Of a stretch of 13,804 nucleotides of DNA, positions 1 through 7,602 are shown piece after piece. Both the position numbers and the translations under genes were made by a program. The notes beneath the pieces are model-generated. The model did not search any database. It worked only from the letters and a program-made list of their open reading frames with translations, and was not told the origin of the DNA. Numbering within the stretch: the first letter of the stretch is position 1; each line of letters starts with the position of its first letter. This stretch comes from Phycisphaerales bacterium. Its GTDB lineage: Bacteria; Planctomycetota; Phycisphaerae; Phycisphaerales; UBA1924. The DNA lies in the NCBI GenBank assembly GCA_029212425.1, contig JARGNC010000002.1, forward strand, positions 26,877 to 40,680, given 5' to 3'.

Positions 1-2
1 TG

Positions 3-125
3 GTGCCTGAAGCTCGATCCAAGATGCTTGACATCCGGAATCTGATGCGTTCGATGCCAACCCGAGATCTTGGGTTGGAAGAGCAAGTCGATGAGGTTGA
101 AGAGAAGATCGACTCAGCCGGGTAA
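3..125 (+). CDS. C-terminal fragment of an unrecognised protein
   Basis: This is the only plus-strand frame open from the left edge; it runs 40 codons to a TAA at 123-125. The other two plus frames stop within the first 45 bases. The visible tail is charged and probably helical, ending in an acidic stretch rich in Glu, Val and Asp (about EEQVDEVEEKIDSAG). No domain or membrane segment can be recognised. It lies 87 bases upstream of the Wzz/Wzc-like gene on the same strand, so it may belong to the same glycan locus, but that is inference from position. The true start lies outside the window. Confidence 0.5.
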   Translation: MPEARSKMLDIRNLMRSMPTRDLGLEEQVDEVEEKIDSAG

Positions 126-170
126 GGGATCGGGCCGATAAAGAACTTAGGAACACATTCAGAATCCATA

Positions 171-196
171 TTGGTCTGCAGACCGATGTAGACCAA
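171..196 (+). promoter_or_regulatory. 10-bp hairpin in the leader of the Wzz/Wzc-like gene
   Basis: TTGGTCTGCA (171-180) pairs with TGTAGACCAA (187-196). The stem is ten base pairs with one G.U wobble and a six-base loop, GACCGA. The 5' arm also starts a perfect 12-base palindrome, GGTCTGCAGACC (173-184), so two alternative pairings compete. The ribosome-binding GGAG begins six bases after the stem. No T-tract follows, so it is not a standard intrinsic terminator. It could be an operator, an mRNA stabiliser or a translation-control structure. The pairing is seen directly; the role is inferred. Confidence 0.5.
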
Positions 197-212
197 ACGA
201 CGGAGCCGTGCA

Positions 213-2441
213 ATGACATCGAACACACCTACACCACCAAAGCCGGGCCCTTCTGGCCGCCCACCTCAGCAGCAGTCCAATGCTGCGGGTGTCGCGATCG
301 ATCCGATGAAGCTGTTGCACAAGTACAAGTTTGTGCTGATCGCATCGCTCTTTATCGGCGTGATTACCGGCACGGCTGCGCACTTCTTGTTCGCTGAGTT
401 TGCTCCGAAGTACACTGCGCACATCATGTTTGAGTGTGCACCAGCGGAAGACTCGGTGGAGGTCATCAGTGTGTCTCAGGTTGATGAAACCGAAATGGAA
501 CGGTTCATCGGGACGCAGGTTGTGAACATGAAATCTCAGAAGACACTGAGCAAGGTCATCACCGACCCTCGTCTTCAGCAGCTCGCTCCGGAATGGAGCA
601 AGGATTACCTGCGCAGAGGGAACATTGATATTGTCAATGCGTTCAAAGACTTTGAGAAGATGGTGAAGGCGACTTCGATTCCGAAGACCTTCCTTGTGAG
701 ACTTGCAGTAACGACCGGCGACAAGAACGACGCGGCGGGTTTGGTCACGATGGTGAAGGACGCGTACCTCAGCGACCTTGACTCTGCGTACAAATCGGAC
801 ATTGTTTCTCGTCGTCGCGCGATCCGGGATTCGCTGCAGACTTCGAGCACTGAACTCGGGACGCTCGCGGACCGGAAAGCACGGATTGTTCGCGAGGGTC
901 GGATCGACTCGATTGAATCGGATCAATCCACCGCTGCGGCACAGCTCCGGCTGGTCAACGCGGAGCTGCTGAATATTCAGCAATCCATCGAAGCACTCAC
1001 AGTGATCCGCATGAATGACGAAGCGCAGCTTCAGCGTGACACAGGCATCGAGTACGACTCGTCACTCCGCGCAGCGATTGACGAATCTCCGATGATCATG
1101 ACTTTCAAGCAGGAACTCAAGCGTCTTCAGACCGCTTTGGTTTCGCTGCAAGCTGATGGGATTAAGCCTGACCATCGTCAGTACCGTCAGATCGTGAACC
1201 AGATCAGTGCGCACAATCGGAAGATCGAAGACACTCGCGAGGAACTCCTCCGCGATGCGTTCGAGGCACGCGTCCAGAACACCGCAACTACGCTCCAGCA
1301 GTTCCGCGCTCAGGAAGCGGAGCTTTCCTCCCAGAAGGACGACCTTGTTGAGAAACTCACCGAACTGACTCGTTTGAGTGAAGAAATCGCGGACATCGAT
1401 CGTCAGATCGAAGCGAACATCAAACTGATGGGCGACCAGCAAACCGCGCTCTCGGAACTGATGGCGGCGTCGACCCTCTCAAGTGCGCAGCGTGTGACTG
1501 TTGTTGAATCAGCAACGGTTCCAGATCTGCCGACCTTCCCTGTGATCTACATTATGATCCCCGCTGGCGTGTTCCTGGTTGTCAGTCTGACCGCTGGTGT
1601 GATTGTTCTCAACGAGATTCTTGATCAACGCATCAAGAGCGCATCAGATATCCGGATGATCCCTCGCACTCCTTCGCTTGGTATTATCATGGATTCGAGC
1701 GAGGATCCGTCAAACCCTGGGAATGTTGCAACCGCGTTTGCGGACGATCCTGGATCGGTGTTCGCGGAGCATTTCAGACACCTGCGTACCGCGGTCAGTT
1801 CTGCACTCAACAAGAACGGACACCAGACCCTTGTGGTGGTCGGAGCGATGCCGAAATCTGGCGCGACTACGGTCATCACGAATCTTGCTCAATCGTGTGT
1901 TGCATCAGGGATCAGCACGCTGATCATCGATGCAAACTTCCGCCGTCCGAGTGTGCACAAATCACTCGAGCTTGGGGAAGGCAACGGCTTGGGTGATGTT
2001 TTGGCTGGAGACAGCTCTTTGGAATCGTGTATTGTCGATATCGATCGCGGCCCGAGCGTTCTGCGTGTTGGGACGAAAGAGAATCGGCAGATCGAACGCT
2101 TGAGCAGCAAATCGATGAAAGATCTACTTGGTGAGTGCAAGTCGAAATACGACCTTGTGCTGATCGATGTAGCTCCTTCGATCGTTGCTGGTGACGCGAC
2201 CATTCTTGCGAACAGCACCGATGCTTCGATGCTTGTGGTCCGCGCGATGAGCGAGAAACGCGGCCAGGTTGCTCGCATGTCTCGTGAGCTTGGAGACAGC
2301 CGAGCTGAGTTCATCGGCGTGCTTGTCAACGGCGTACGGAGTGCGGCGGGCGGGTACATGCGGAAGAACATCAAGACCTCGTTCAACTATCGAACTGTCG
2401 AAGAAACCCCGAAGGCCAACCCCAAAGATTCCGCAGCATAA
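213..2441 (+). CDS. Wzz/Wzc-like polysaccharide chain-length protein fused to a degenerate BY-kinase domain
   Basis: This 742-residue inner-membrane protein has the Wzc/CapAB layout. In order: a Pro/Gln-rich cytoplasmic start (about 6-21), membrane segment 1 (about 38-60), a long periplasmic region with coiled coil (about 200-420), a Pro-rich entry to membrane segment 2 (about 437-466), and a cytoplasmic P-loop domain (about 515-710). In known BY-kinases the last domain binds ATP and phosphorylates a C-terminal Tyr cluster to control chain length and export. Here the Walker A motif reads GAMPKSGATT (544-553), with Ala551 where the P-loop Lys should be. Walker A' reads LIIDANFRRP (570-579), with Asn575 for the second Asp. 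Walker B, YDLVLID (646-652), is intact. Only two Tyr (715, 726) lie near the C-terminus, not a cluster. Chain-length control seems likely; kinase activity is doubtful. The ATG start has GGAG at 202-205, seven bases upstream. It opens the three-gene glycan set. Confidence 0.88.
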   Translation: MTSNTPTPPKPGPSGRPPQQQSNAAGVAIDPMKLLHKYKFVLIASLFIGVITGTAAHFLFAEFAPKYTAHIMFECAPAEDSVEVISVSQVDETEMERFIGTQVVNMKSQKTLSKVITDPRLQQLAPEWSKDYLRRGNIDIVNAFKDFEKMVKATSIPKTFLVRLAVTTGDKNDAAGLVTMVKDAYLSDLDSAYKSDIVSRRRAIRDSLQTSSTELGTLADRKARIVREGRIDSIESDQSTAAAQLRLVNAELLNIQQSIEALTVIRMNDEAQLQRDTGIEYDSSLRAAIDESPMIMTFKQELKRLQTALVSLQADGIKPDHRQYRQIVNQISAHNRKIEDTREELLRDAFEARVQNTATTLQQFRAQEAELSSQKDDLVEKLTELTRLSEEIADIDRQIEANIKLMGDQQTALSELMAASTLSSAQRVTVVESATVPDLPTFPVIYIMIPAGVFLVVSLTAGVIVLNEILDQRIKSASDIRMIPRTPSLGIIMDSSEDPSNPGNVATAFADDPGSVFAEHFRHLRTAVSSALNKNGHQTLVVVGAMPKSGATTVITNLAQSCVASGISTLIIDANFRRPSVHKSLELGEGNGLGDVLAGDSSLESCIVDIDRGPSVLRVGTKENRQIERLSSKSMKDLLGECKSKYDLVLIDVAPSIVAGDATILANSTDASMLVVRAMSEKRGQVARMSRELGDSRAEFIGVLVNGVRSAAGGYMRKNIKTSFNYRTVEETPKANPKDSAA

Positions 2442-2468
2442 ACTCGAACCGAGAGTCTCGCCGCAATC

Positions 2469-2473
2469 GGGAG
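2469..2473 (+). promoter_or_regulatory. Ribosome-binding site fixing a TTG start
   Basis: GGGAG lies seven bases before TTG 2481. No ATG or GTG in the epimerase frame precedes its nucleotide-binding motif at a comparable position, so this site supports initiation at TTG. Confidence 0.55.
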
Positions 2474-2480
2474 AAAGCCT

Positions 2481-3500
2481 TTGTCGTCTACAACTTCTGA
2501 ACCAACAAGCTCCCCTCAGCGGGTACTCATCACCGGCGGTGCGGGGTTTATTGGTTCTCATTTGGTCGATCAGTCACTCAGATCTGGTCACGAGGTTGTG
2601 GTCATTGACAACTGCTCGACTGGATCAGCGACGAACATCGCGCATCACGGCGATCGGGTCCGGTTTATTGAGAACTCGCTGAGCGATGGTCTTAATCAGA
2701 TCGAATCGGATGAGCCCTTCAATCTGATTTACCATCTCGCGGCGGCGGTTGGTGTGGATTTGGTGCTCAAAGATCCGATCGGATCCATCCGGACCAACAT
2801 TCAGCAGACCGATGCGATCCTCGAATTCGCTCGGGAACATGGTCGCCCCCCCACCTTTATCGCGTCCTCTTCGGAGGTCTACGGGAAACCCGGCGTGAGC
2901 GTGTTCTCTGAGGAAGACGATTCGATCTATGGCCCAACCTCCATCAGCAGATGGTCGTATGCGCACGCGAAGGCGATCGATGAATACCTCGCTCTCGCGT
3001 ATACGGCGCAGCACGGTCTGCCTGTGGTGGTCGCTCGATTCTTCAATACCGTTGGTCCTCGGCAGCTTGGCAGCTACGGGATGGTGCTCCCGAGATTTGT
3101 CCAATCCGCGCTCAACAATCAGCCGCTGCGAGTATTTGGTGATGGACAACAATCACGATGCTTCTGCGATGTTCGCGATGTCGTTGCGGTTCTCCCGAAA
3201 CTCATGGCGTGCAGCGATGCGCACGGGAAGGTCATGAACATCGGTTCGGATCGTTCGGTTTCGATCCAAGAACTTGCTAAGCGTGTCATCGAGGTCACCG
3301 GTTCTGAATCAACTATTGAACATGTGGATTATTCCGATGCGTACCCTGCTGGATTTGAAGACCTCCGGCATCGCAAACCTGATCTGACTCGTTTGCGTTC
3401 CTTTGTCGAGTTTGACTACAAATACACTCTTGACGACACCATCCGCGATTTGGCCGAAGTGCTCCTCGCGGAATCGAATGTCAGAAGCGGGGCGATGTGA
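2481..3500 (+). CDS. NAD-dependent sugar-nucleotide epimerase/decarboxylase (extended SDR)
   Basis: This 339-residue cytoplasmic enzyme is a typical extended short-chain dehydrogenase. The NAD-binding GGAGFIG is at 19-25, directly after strand VLIT. The catalytic set is SSSEVYG (129-135) with Tyr160 and Lys164 of YxxxK. NTVGPRQ (189-195) and the GDGQQSRCFCDVRDV stretch (220-234) are substrate-domain signatures. The SSE motif and the SRWSYAHAK context resemble the ArnA/UDP-glucuronate decarboxylase side of the family, but UDP-glucose or UDP-GlcNAc 4-epimerase cannot be excluded. Known members convert UDP- or dTDP-sugars through a 4-keto intermediate. It starts 39 bases after the Wzz/Wzc-like gene, and its stop overlaps the next start, so it probably supplies an activated sugar for the same glycan. 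The TTG start is supported by GGGAG. Confidence 0.88.
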   Translation: MSSTTSEPTSSPQRVLITGGAGFIGSHLVDQSLRSGHEVVVIDNCSTGSATNIAHHGDRVRFIENSLSDGLNQIESDEPFNLIYHLAAAVGVDLVLKDPIGSIRTNIQQTDAILEFAREHGRPPTFIASSSEVYGKPGVSVFSEEDDSIYGPTSISRWSYAHAKAIDEYLALAYTAQHGLPVVVARFFNTVGPRQLGSYGMVLPRFVQSALNNQPLRVFGDGQQSRCFCDVRDVVAVLPKLMACSDAHGKVMNIGSDRSVSIQELAKRVIEVTGSESTIEHVDYSDAYPAGFEDLRHRKPDLTRLRSFVEFDYKYTLDDTIRDLAEVLLAESNVRSGAM

Positions 3501-4864
3501 TGATGACCGATGTGTTCACTACAGTTGTTGGAGCGGCCTCGACTGGAATGCTTGGGCTGCTCCAAACACCTGCTGCCACTGATGTCGTGGTTCCTGAGAT
3601 CGCTACCAAACCCCAGAATATTGGAATCATCCAGGGGTATATCGGCGTATTTGTCGTTGCGTTTTTGGTGACGGTGCTGATTACGCCGCTGGTTCGGAAG
3701 CTTGCGATTATCAACGGTATCGTCGATCGACCTGATGAGGCACGCAAACTTCACAAGATGCCCATCGCCTATCTAGGCGGGGTCGCGGTCTATGCGGGGA
3801 TCATGGCGGGGATTATCTATTCCTACTTTGCCGATTCGGTTCCGGGACTGATCGATTACCACATCGTGGGCGAGGAGAATCTTGTTGACGGCGTGTTTAT
3901 GCCGCAGGTGCCACCTTGGATTGCGCTGGGGATGACGATCATCGTCGTTGTCGGTTTGATTGACGACATCAACGGGATTTCCGCTCGCGTAAAGCTCGGC
4001 GGACAGATGATGGCGGCGGCGGCACTCGCGATCGGTGATGTCGGTGTGAATGTTGCGGAGGGTGTTCTTCGTCCAACGCTCGGACGATTGCTTGACAACC
4101 CGCACCTGCTGTACGAGATCCCGCTGCCGTTCGATATCCCTGGGTTTGGAACCACGATGGAGTTCGACTTCATCTATTGGGCAGGGACAGTTGTTATTGC
4201 GGTCTTCGTGCTCGGTGCAACCAACGCTTCGAACTTCATCGATGGTTTGGATGGGCTGCTCACAGGCGTGACATCAATCGCGATGATCGGGTTCTTGTTC
4301 ATCGCGGCTGGGATGGCGATCGCGGATACAGGCAGCTTTGACGGACCTCGGATTATCGTGGGTCTTGCGATCCTCGGAGCATGCATGGGGTTCCTGCCGC
4401 ACAACTTCAACCCCGCTTCGATCTTCCTTGGTGATACTGGATCACTGCTTCTTGGGTACTGCTCGGCGCTGATGATCCTGTCGCTTGGGGACACAGGACA
4501 GACCGGCTTGGTCTTTGCGGGATTGATCATTTATTCGATCCCCATCATCGACACGATGCTCGCGATTATCCGCAGAAAGCTCGCGGGCAAGCGGATGTCC
4601 GATCCTGATGCGGATCACCTGCACCACATGCTCAAGCGATCGCTTGGTGTAAAGGGCGCGGTGTTCGCGCTCTATGGCATCGGGATCGTGTTCTGTGTGC
4701 TTGGTGTGATGATCAGTAAGTTCCAAGCAAGGTTTATTTATGCGTTGGTCCTGCTCGTCGCGTTCTACATCGGTGTCTACGCGATCAAGATCGCTCGTCG
4801 ATCAGCCCTTGAAGCGCATGTGACAGCATCGGAAGAGAAAAAAGCCGCGAAAGCGGATTCGTAG
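3500..4864 (+). CDS. WecA/MraY-family undecaprenyl-phosphate sugar-1-phosphate transferase
   Basis: This polytopic membrane enzyme of 454 residues carries all family signatures. They are DRPDEARKLHKMP followed by GG (76-94), LIDDINGISARVKLGGQ (153-169), NASNFIDGLDGL (242-253), FLGDTGSLLLG (309-319) and DHLHHMLKR (372-380). The His-rich last motif matches the WecA/TagO group, which transfers GlcNAc-1-phosphate or a related sugar phosphate from UDP to undecaprenyl phosphate, better than MraY itself. Hydrophobic segments alternate through the protein, ending in a Lys/Ala-rich cytoplasmic tail. The preceding stop and this start share TGATG (3498-3502), indicating translational coupling. GGGG at 3489-3492 suits ATG 3500; an in-frame GTG at 3497 is the alternative. 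In context it probably starts synthesis of the glycan whose length the first gene controls. The exact sugar is unknown. Confidence 0.9.
   Translation: MMTDVFTTVVGAASTGMLGLLQTPAATDVVVPEIATKPQNIGIIQGYIGVFVVAFLVTVLITPLVRKLAIINGIVDRPDEARKLHKMPIAYLGGVAVYAGIMAGIIYSYFADSVPGLIDYHIVGEENLVDGVFMPQVPPWIALGMTIIVVVGLIDDINGISARVKLGGQMMAAAALAIGDVGVNVAEGVLRPTLGRLLDNPHLLYEIPLPFDIPGFGTTMEFDFIYWAGTVVIAVFVLGATNASNFIDGLDGLLTGVTSIAMIGFLFIAAGMAIADTGSFDGPRIIVGLAILGACMGFLPHNFNPASIFLGDTGSLLLGYCSALMILSLGDTGQTGLVFAGLIIYSIPIIDTMLAIIRRKLAGKRMSDPDADHLHHMLKRSLGVKGAVFALYGIGIVFCVLGVMISKFQARFIYALVLLVAFYIGVYAIKIARRSALEAHVTASEEKKAAKADS
4838..4856 (-). terminator. Possible weak intrinsic terminator of the halogenase-like gene
   Basis: Read on the minus strand, CCGC-TTTC-GCGG (4856-4845) forms a four-base-pair stem with a tetraloop, followed after one base by six T (4843-4838). 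It lies 43 bases past the halogenase-like stop, inside the 3' end of the opposing transferase gene. The short stem makes it weak. The Lys/Ala codons of the opposite gene could produce the same bases by chance. Confidence 0.3.
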
Positions 4865-4899
4865 TTCACACAAGATGTGCTAATGCAATCTCGGCTTGC

Positions 4900-6678
4900 T
4901 CAGTCTTCGAATACAAAGTACTTCGAGCTGACATCGGATTCTTCGATTGCTTCGCGCCCCGCCTTTGCGGATCGGATCATTCTCCCCCCCGCTTCAAGGT
5001 TCATGAGTGGGCGCGATTTGTTTCGCTTTCCAAGGACCCAACCATCGACGAGCATTGCTTCGAGTGTTTGGATGAACTGGAAGACCTTGATGTTCCGAGC
5101 GCCGCCGATGGTGTTCATCGCGACACCGGACTGGATGCGTTCGACGATGGACTGGAGATCGCTCTCGGTTTTGAGGATGTCGATCATCTGTTTCCAGATA
5201 CCGGTATAGGGGAGGATGTTTTCGCCGCGCTGGTAGCAGGTAACCTGTTCGATTTTCCCGTTGATCAGCTTGCCTTGTTTGATCTCGGTCGTGTTTTTGA
5301 GGTTGAGGGTGAAGTCGTTGAACTTTGCCATGTTGAACTTGGATTCCTTTCCTGAGAAAATCTCAACGAGTTTCTTGGAAGATCCGAGATCGAACGCTCC
5401 GAATGCTGCGGACTCGATGCTTTGGTTCGAGAATCCTCCTTGCGCGAGCCATCGCCATGCTTGTGAGGGATTGAGCTTGAGTCCTGCGTCCTTCGCGATG
5501 GCTTGGCAGTGCTCTTGAAGATCGGTGAAGCATCCGTTCGCAGCGTACCAGTATTTCGCAAATCGGATGTGCTGCTCGATGTTGCGACGGTTTTTCTCGT
5601 CGTAGAACTTCTTGATCCATGCTTCGTCCGCGCCTCGCTCGATTTCGAGGATCGAGTACGCGGCGTGCCGCGCCGAGCCGTGCGCGAGTGTCATCCCTGC
5701 TGCAAGGATCGGATCGGCAAACCCACCCGCTTCACCAATGATCCACCAGTTCTCTCCAGCGAGTCGGTCTGCGAGGTGTGACCAGTTTTTGGTTGTGAGG
5801 ACATTGCCGTCGGTTGAGGACTTTGCGTCTTTGAGGAGTGCGTGGATTTCTTTCTGTTCTTGGATCGCTTGGAGGTAGACTTCTTTCGGGGTTTTGCCCG
5901 TCTTTTTGTAGTAGTCGCTTGGACAAATCAGTCCGACAGAGGCGCGGGATGGTCCGAGCGGGATGAACCAGATCCAGCCGTAGGGGAGCGAGCGGACTTG
6001 GACGCGGGTGCCTCCAATTCCGATTTCCACGGCCCAGGTCGCGTTGTCGTAGTAATCCCAGAACGCAACATTCTTCAGATCGTCAGGTGCTCTGGTCTCG
6101 ACCCCCATCGCTTTGCGGAGCAAAGCGGGATGACCAGAGCCGTCAACATAGTGGCGAGCGGTGATGACTTCTCCGGAGTCGAGTTTGAGACCGGTTACCC
6201 GATCACCTTCCCGCATAATCTCGCGGACCATGGTTTCTTCGCGGACAACAGTCCCGAAATGTTCCTCGGCGTGGCGAAGCAAGATTTCGTCATAGCGATC
6301 ACGCTCAACTTGGAATGCGGTGTGTTTGCGTTGACCTTCGAACTTCGCGGGACGCGCCTCGTCGCTGAACTCTTCTGCTGGGTAGAAATCGAAATCCCAC
6401 GCGTCATTGTCGGAGCCCCAGGTGTAGGAGCCGCCGAGTTTGATTGGGAAGTTTGCGGCTTCGACCTTATCCCAAACTTCCATCTCATCAAGGATGCTTG
6501 AGATCCCTGGGAGTTGTGATTCTCCCACATGCTCGCGTGGGAACTTCTCTTTTTCGAGGATCAGGATGGAGAGGTCTGGGTTGTATTTTTTAACAAGCGA
6601 TGCGAGGGTCGTCCCGGATGGGCCGCCTCCGATGATGACGATGTCGAAATCTGTTGCTTGTGACGGTTGGCTGATCAT
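4900..6678 (-). CDS. Flavin-dependent halogenase-like FAD monooxygenase
   Basis: Soluble FAD enzyme, 592 residues from the chosen start. Positions here count from an upstream ATG at 6702, eight codons earlier. The dinucleotide-binding GGGPSG is at 25-30 after strand FDIVIIG. GES (60-62), the FPIKLGGSYTWG stretch with Lys88 (85-96), the halogenase signature WIWFIP (243-248) and GEAGGFADPILAAG (323-336) place it with flavin-dependent halogenases, especially the carrier-bound or phenolic-substrate type. These use FADH2, O2 and halide to make HOCl, which is relayed by the Lys. Unusually, the family's FxDPxxSSG segment here has Ala-Ala for Ser-Ser. About 250 residues of uncertain function follow it. 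ATG 6678 is preferred because GGAG lies nine bases upstream; ATG 6702 and 6693 lack one. No flavin reductase or carrier protein is adjacent. A non-halogenating hydroxylase or reductase is the main alternative. Confidence 0.8.
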   Translation of the reverse strand: MISQPSQATDFDIVIIGGGPSGTTLASLVKKYNPDLSILILEKEKFPREHVGESQLPGISSILDEMEVWDKVEAANFPIKLGGSYTWGSDNDAWDFDFYPAEEFSDEARPAKFEGQRKHTAFQVERDRYDEILLRHAEEHFGTVVREETMVREIMREGDRVTGLKLDSGEVITARHYVDGSGHPALLRKAMGVETRAPDDLKNVAFWDYYDNATWAVEIGIGGTRVQVRSLPYGWIWFIPLGPSRASVGLICPSDYYKKTGKTPKEVYLQAIQEQKEIHALLKDAKSSTDGNVLTTKNWSHLADRLAGENWWIIGEAGGFADPILAAGMTLAHGSARHAAYSILEIERGADEAWIKKFYDEKNRRNIEQHIRFAKYWYAANGCFTDLQEHCQAIAKDAGLKLNPSQAWRWLAQGGFSNQSIESAAFGAFDLGSSKKLVEIFSGKESKFNMAKFNDFTLNLKNTTEIKQGKLINGKIEQVTCYQRGENILPYTGIWKQMIDILKTESDLQSIVERIQSGVAMNTIGGARNIKVFQFIQTLEAMLVDGWVLGKRNKSRPLMNLEAGGRMIRSAKAGREAIEESDVSSKYFVFED

Positions 6679-6812
6679 GTGAAAGAACTCCATGAATGGC
6701 AAAATCTATAATGGGACGCGTATCAGACTACACTACTGCATCCTGATTGAGAACCCCAGAATCGAGATTCGATCCGAGTCTTGATCCGATAACCAAGGAA
6801 TGAGCGATCCCA
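6679..6812. promoter_or_regulatory. Divergent intergenic region with -10-like boxes on both strands
   Basis: The region lies between the starts of the halogenase-like gene and tpiA. TATAAT at 6707-6712 on the plus strand matches the -10 consensus exactly. Overlapping it on the minus strand is TATAGA (6711-6706). Neither has a convincing -35 at 16-18 bases, so both assignments are weak. If used, tpiA would have a leader of about 95 bases, while the halogenase-like transcript would start just before the ATG 6678 region. GATCCGA occurs twice (6771-6777 and 6783-6789). Confidence 0.3.
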
Positions 6813-7586
6813 ATGAGCACTCTACGAACCCCGTTTGTCGGCGGCAACTGGAAGATGAACACCAACGCAGCGGAAGGGTACTCCCTCATCGACTCGATCC
6901 AGAAGCAGATGCAAGGCAACGGAGTGGATGTCGCGGTATTTCCTCCATTTCCGTACCTGATGTCGATCGGAAACGCGATCCAGAACCAGACTGTCCTCGG
7001 TGCTCAGGACCTCTGGCACAGCGACAACGGTGCGTTCACTGGTGAGGTCTCGACGGACATGCTCAAGGACTGTGGCGTCAAAGCGGTCCTCACAGGGCAC
7101 TCAGAACGCCGACATGTGATTGGGGAGAGCGATGGTCTGGTCAACCAGAAGACCAAGCGGGCTCTTGAGACCGGCTTCATCGCGGTTCTGTGCATCGGAG
7201 AGCAACTCGAGGAACGAGAAGCGGGTCAGACAGACGCTGTGAATGAGCGACAGATCCGCGCGGGACTCGATGGAGTCAGTGAATCTCAGCTCGAATCGGT
7301 CGTGATCGCGTATGAGCCGGTCTGGGCAATCGGGACTGGCAAAACAGCAACTCCTGAGGATGCTCAGGACGCTCATGCGAAGATCCGTGAGTTGATTGGT
7401 CAGATGTACAGTCCTGCGGCGGCATCCGCGATCCGGATCATTTATGGCGGGTCAATGAAGCCGGGGAATGCTCCTGAGCTGATGGCGATGCCTGATATTG
7501 ATGGCGGGCTGATCGGTGGTGCGAGCTTGAAAGCAGAGGACTTCTGCGGCATCATTTCAGCGGCTCAGGGGTCGCTGGTGAGCTAA
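6813..7586 (+). CDS. tpiA: Triosephosphate isomerase
   Basis: This cytoplasmic TIM-barrel enzyme interconverts dihydroxyacetone phosphate and glyceraldehyde 3-phosphate in glycolysis and gluconeogenesis. At 257 residues it has the usual family length. All key residues are present: Asn12 and Lys14 in GGNWKMN (10-16), the electrophile His96 in GHSERR (95-100), the catalytic base Glu168 in AYEPVWAIGTGK (166-177) which includes the flexible loop, and the phosphate-binding YGGS (211-214) and GGASL (235-239). The start is ATG 6813. AAGGA at 6795-6799 is the nearest purine-rich site and is rather far away (13 bases). ATG 6800 is closer to it but out of frame. secG follows on the same strand, an arrangement seen in many bacteria. 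Confidence 0.97.
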   Translation: MSTLRTPFVGGNWKMNTNAAEGYSLIDSIQKQMQGNGVDVAVFPPFPYLMSIGNAIQNQTVLGAQDLWHSDNGAFTGEVSTDMLKDCGVKAVLTGHSERRHVIGESDGLVNQKTKRALETGFIAVLCIGEQLEEREAGQTDAVNERQIRAGLDGVSESQLESVVIAYEPVWAIGTGKTATPEDAQDAHAKIRELIGQMYSPAAASAIRIIYGGSMKPGNAPELMAMPDIDGGLIGGASLKAEDFCGIISAAQGSLVS

Positions 7587-7602
7587 ATTCACCAGTCATT
7601 GA

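Noticed and set aside
159..983. Long open frame on the minus strand opposite the Wzz/Wzc-like gene
   Set aside because: The product is Arg/His-rich and low in recognisable structure, overlaps a clear membrane protein gene, and has no ribosome-binding site. It is a shadow of GC-rich codon use.
4906..4926. Stem-loop TTCGAATAC/GTACTTCGAG as a terminator for the glycan operon
   Set aside because: The stem has a bulge, no T-tract follows, and the bases encode the conserved-looking C-terminus of the halogenase-like protein.
5842..6501. 219-codon plus-strand frame opposite the halogenase-like gene
   Set aside because: It mirrors conserved FAD-enzyme codons on the other strand and shows no domain of its own.
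6800..7045. ATG 6800, nearer to the AAGGA site than the tpiA start
   Set aside because: It is out of frame with the triosephosphate isomerase sequence, which clearly begins MSTLRTPFVGGNWKMN at 6813.
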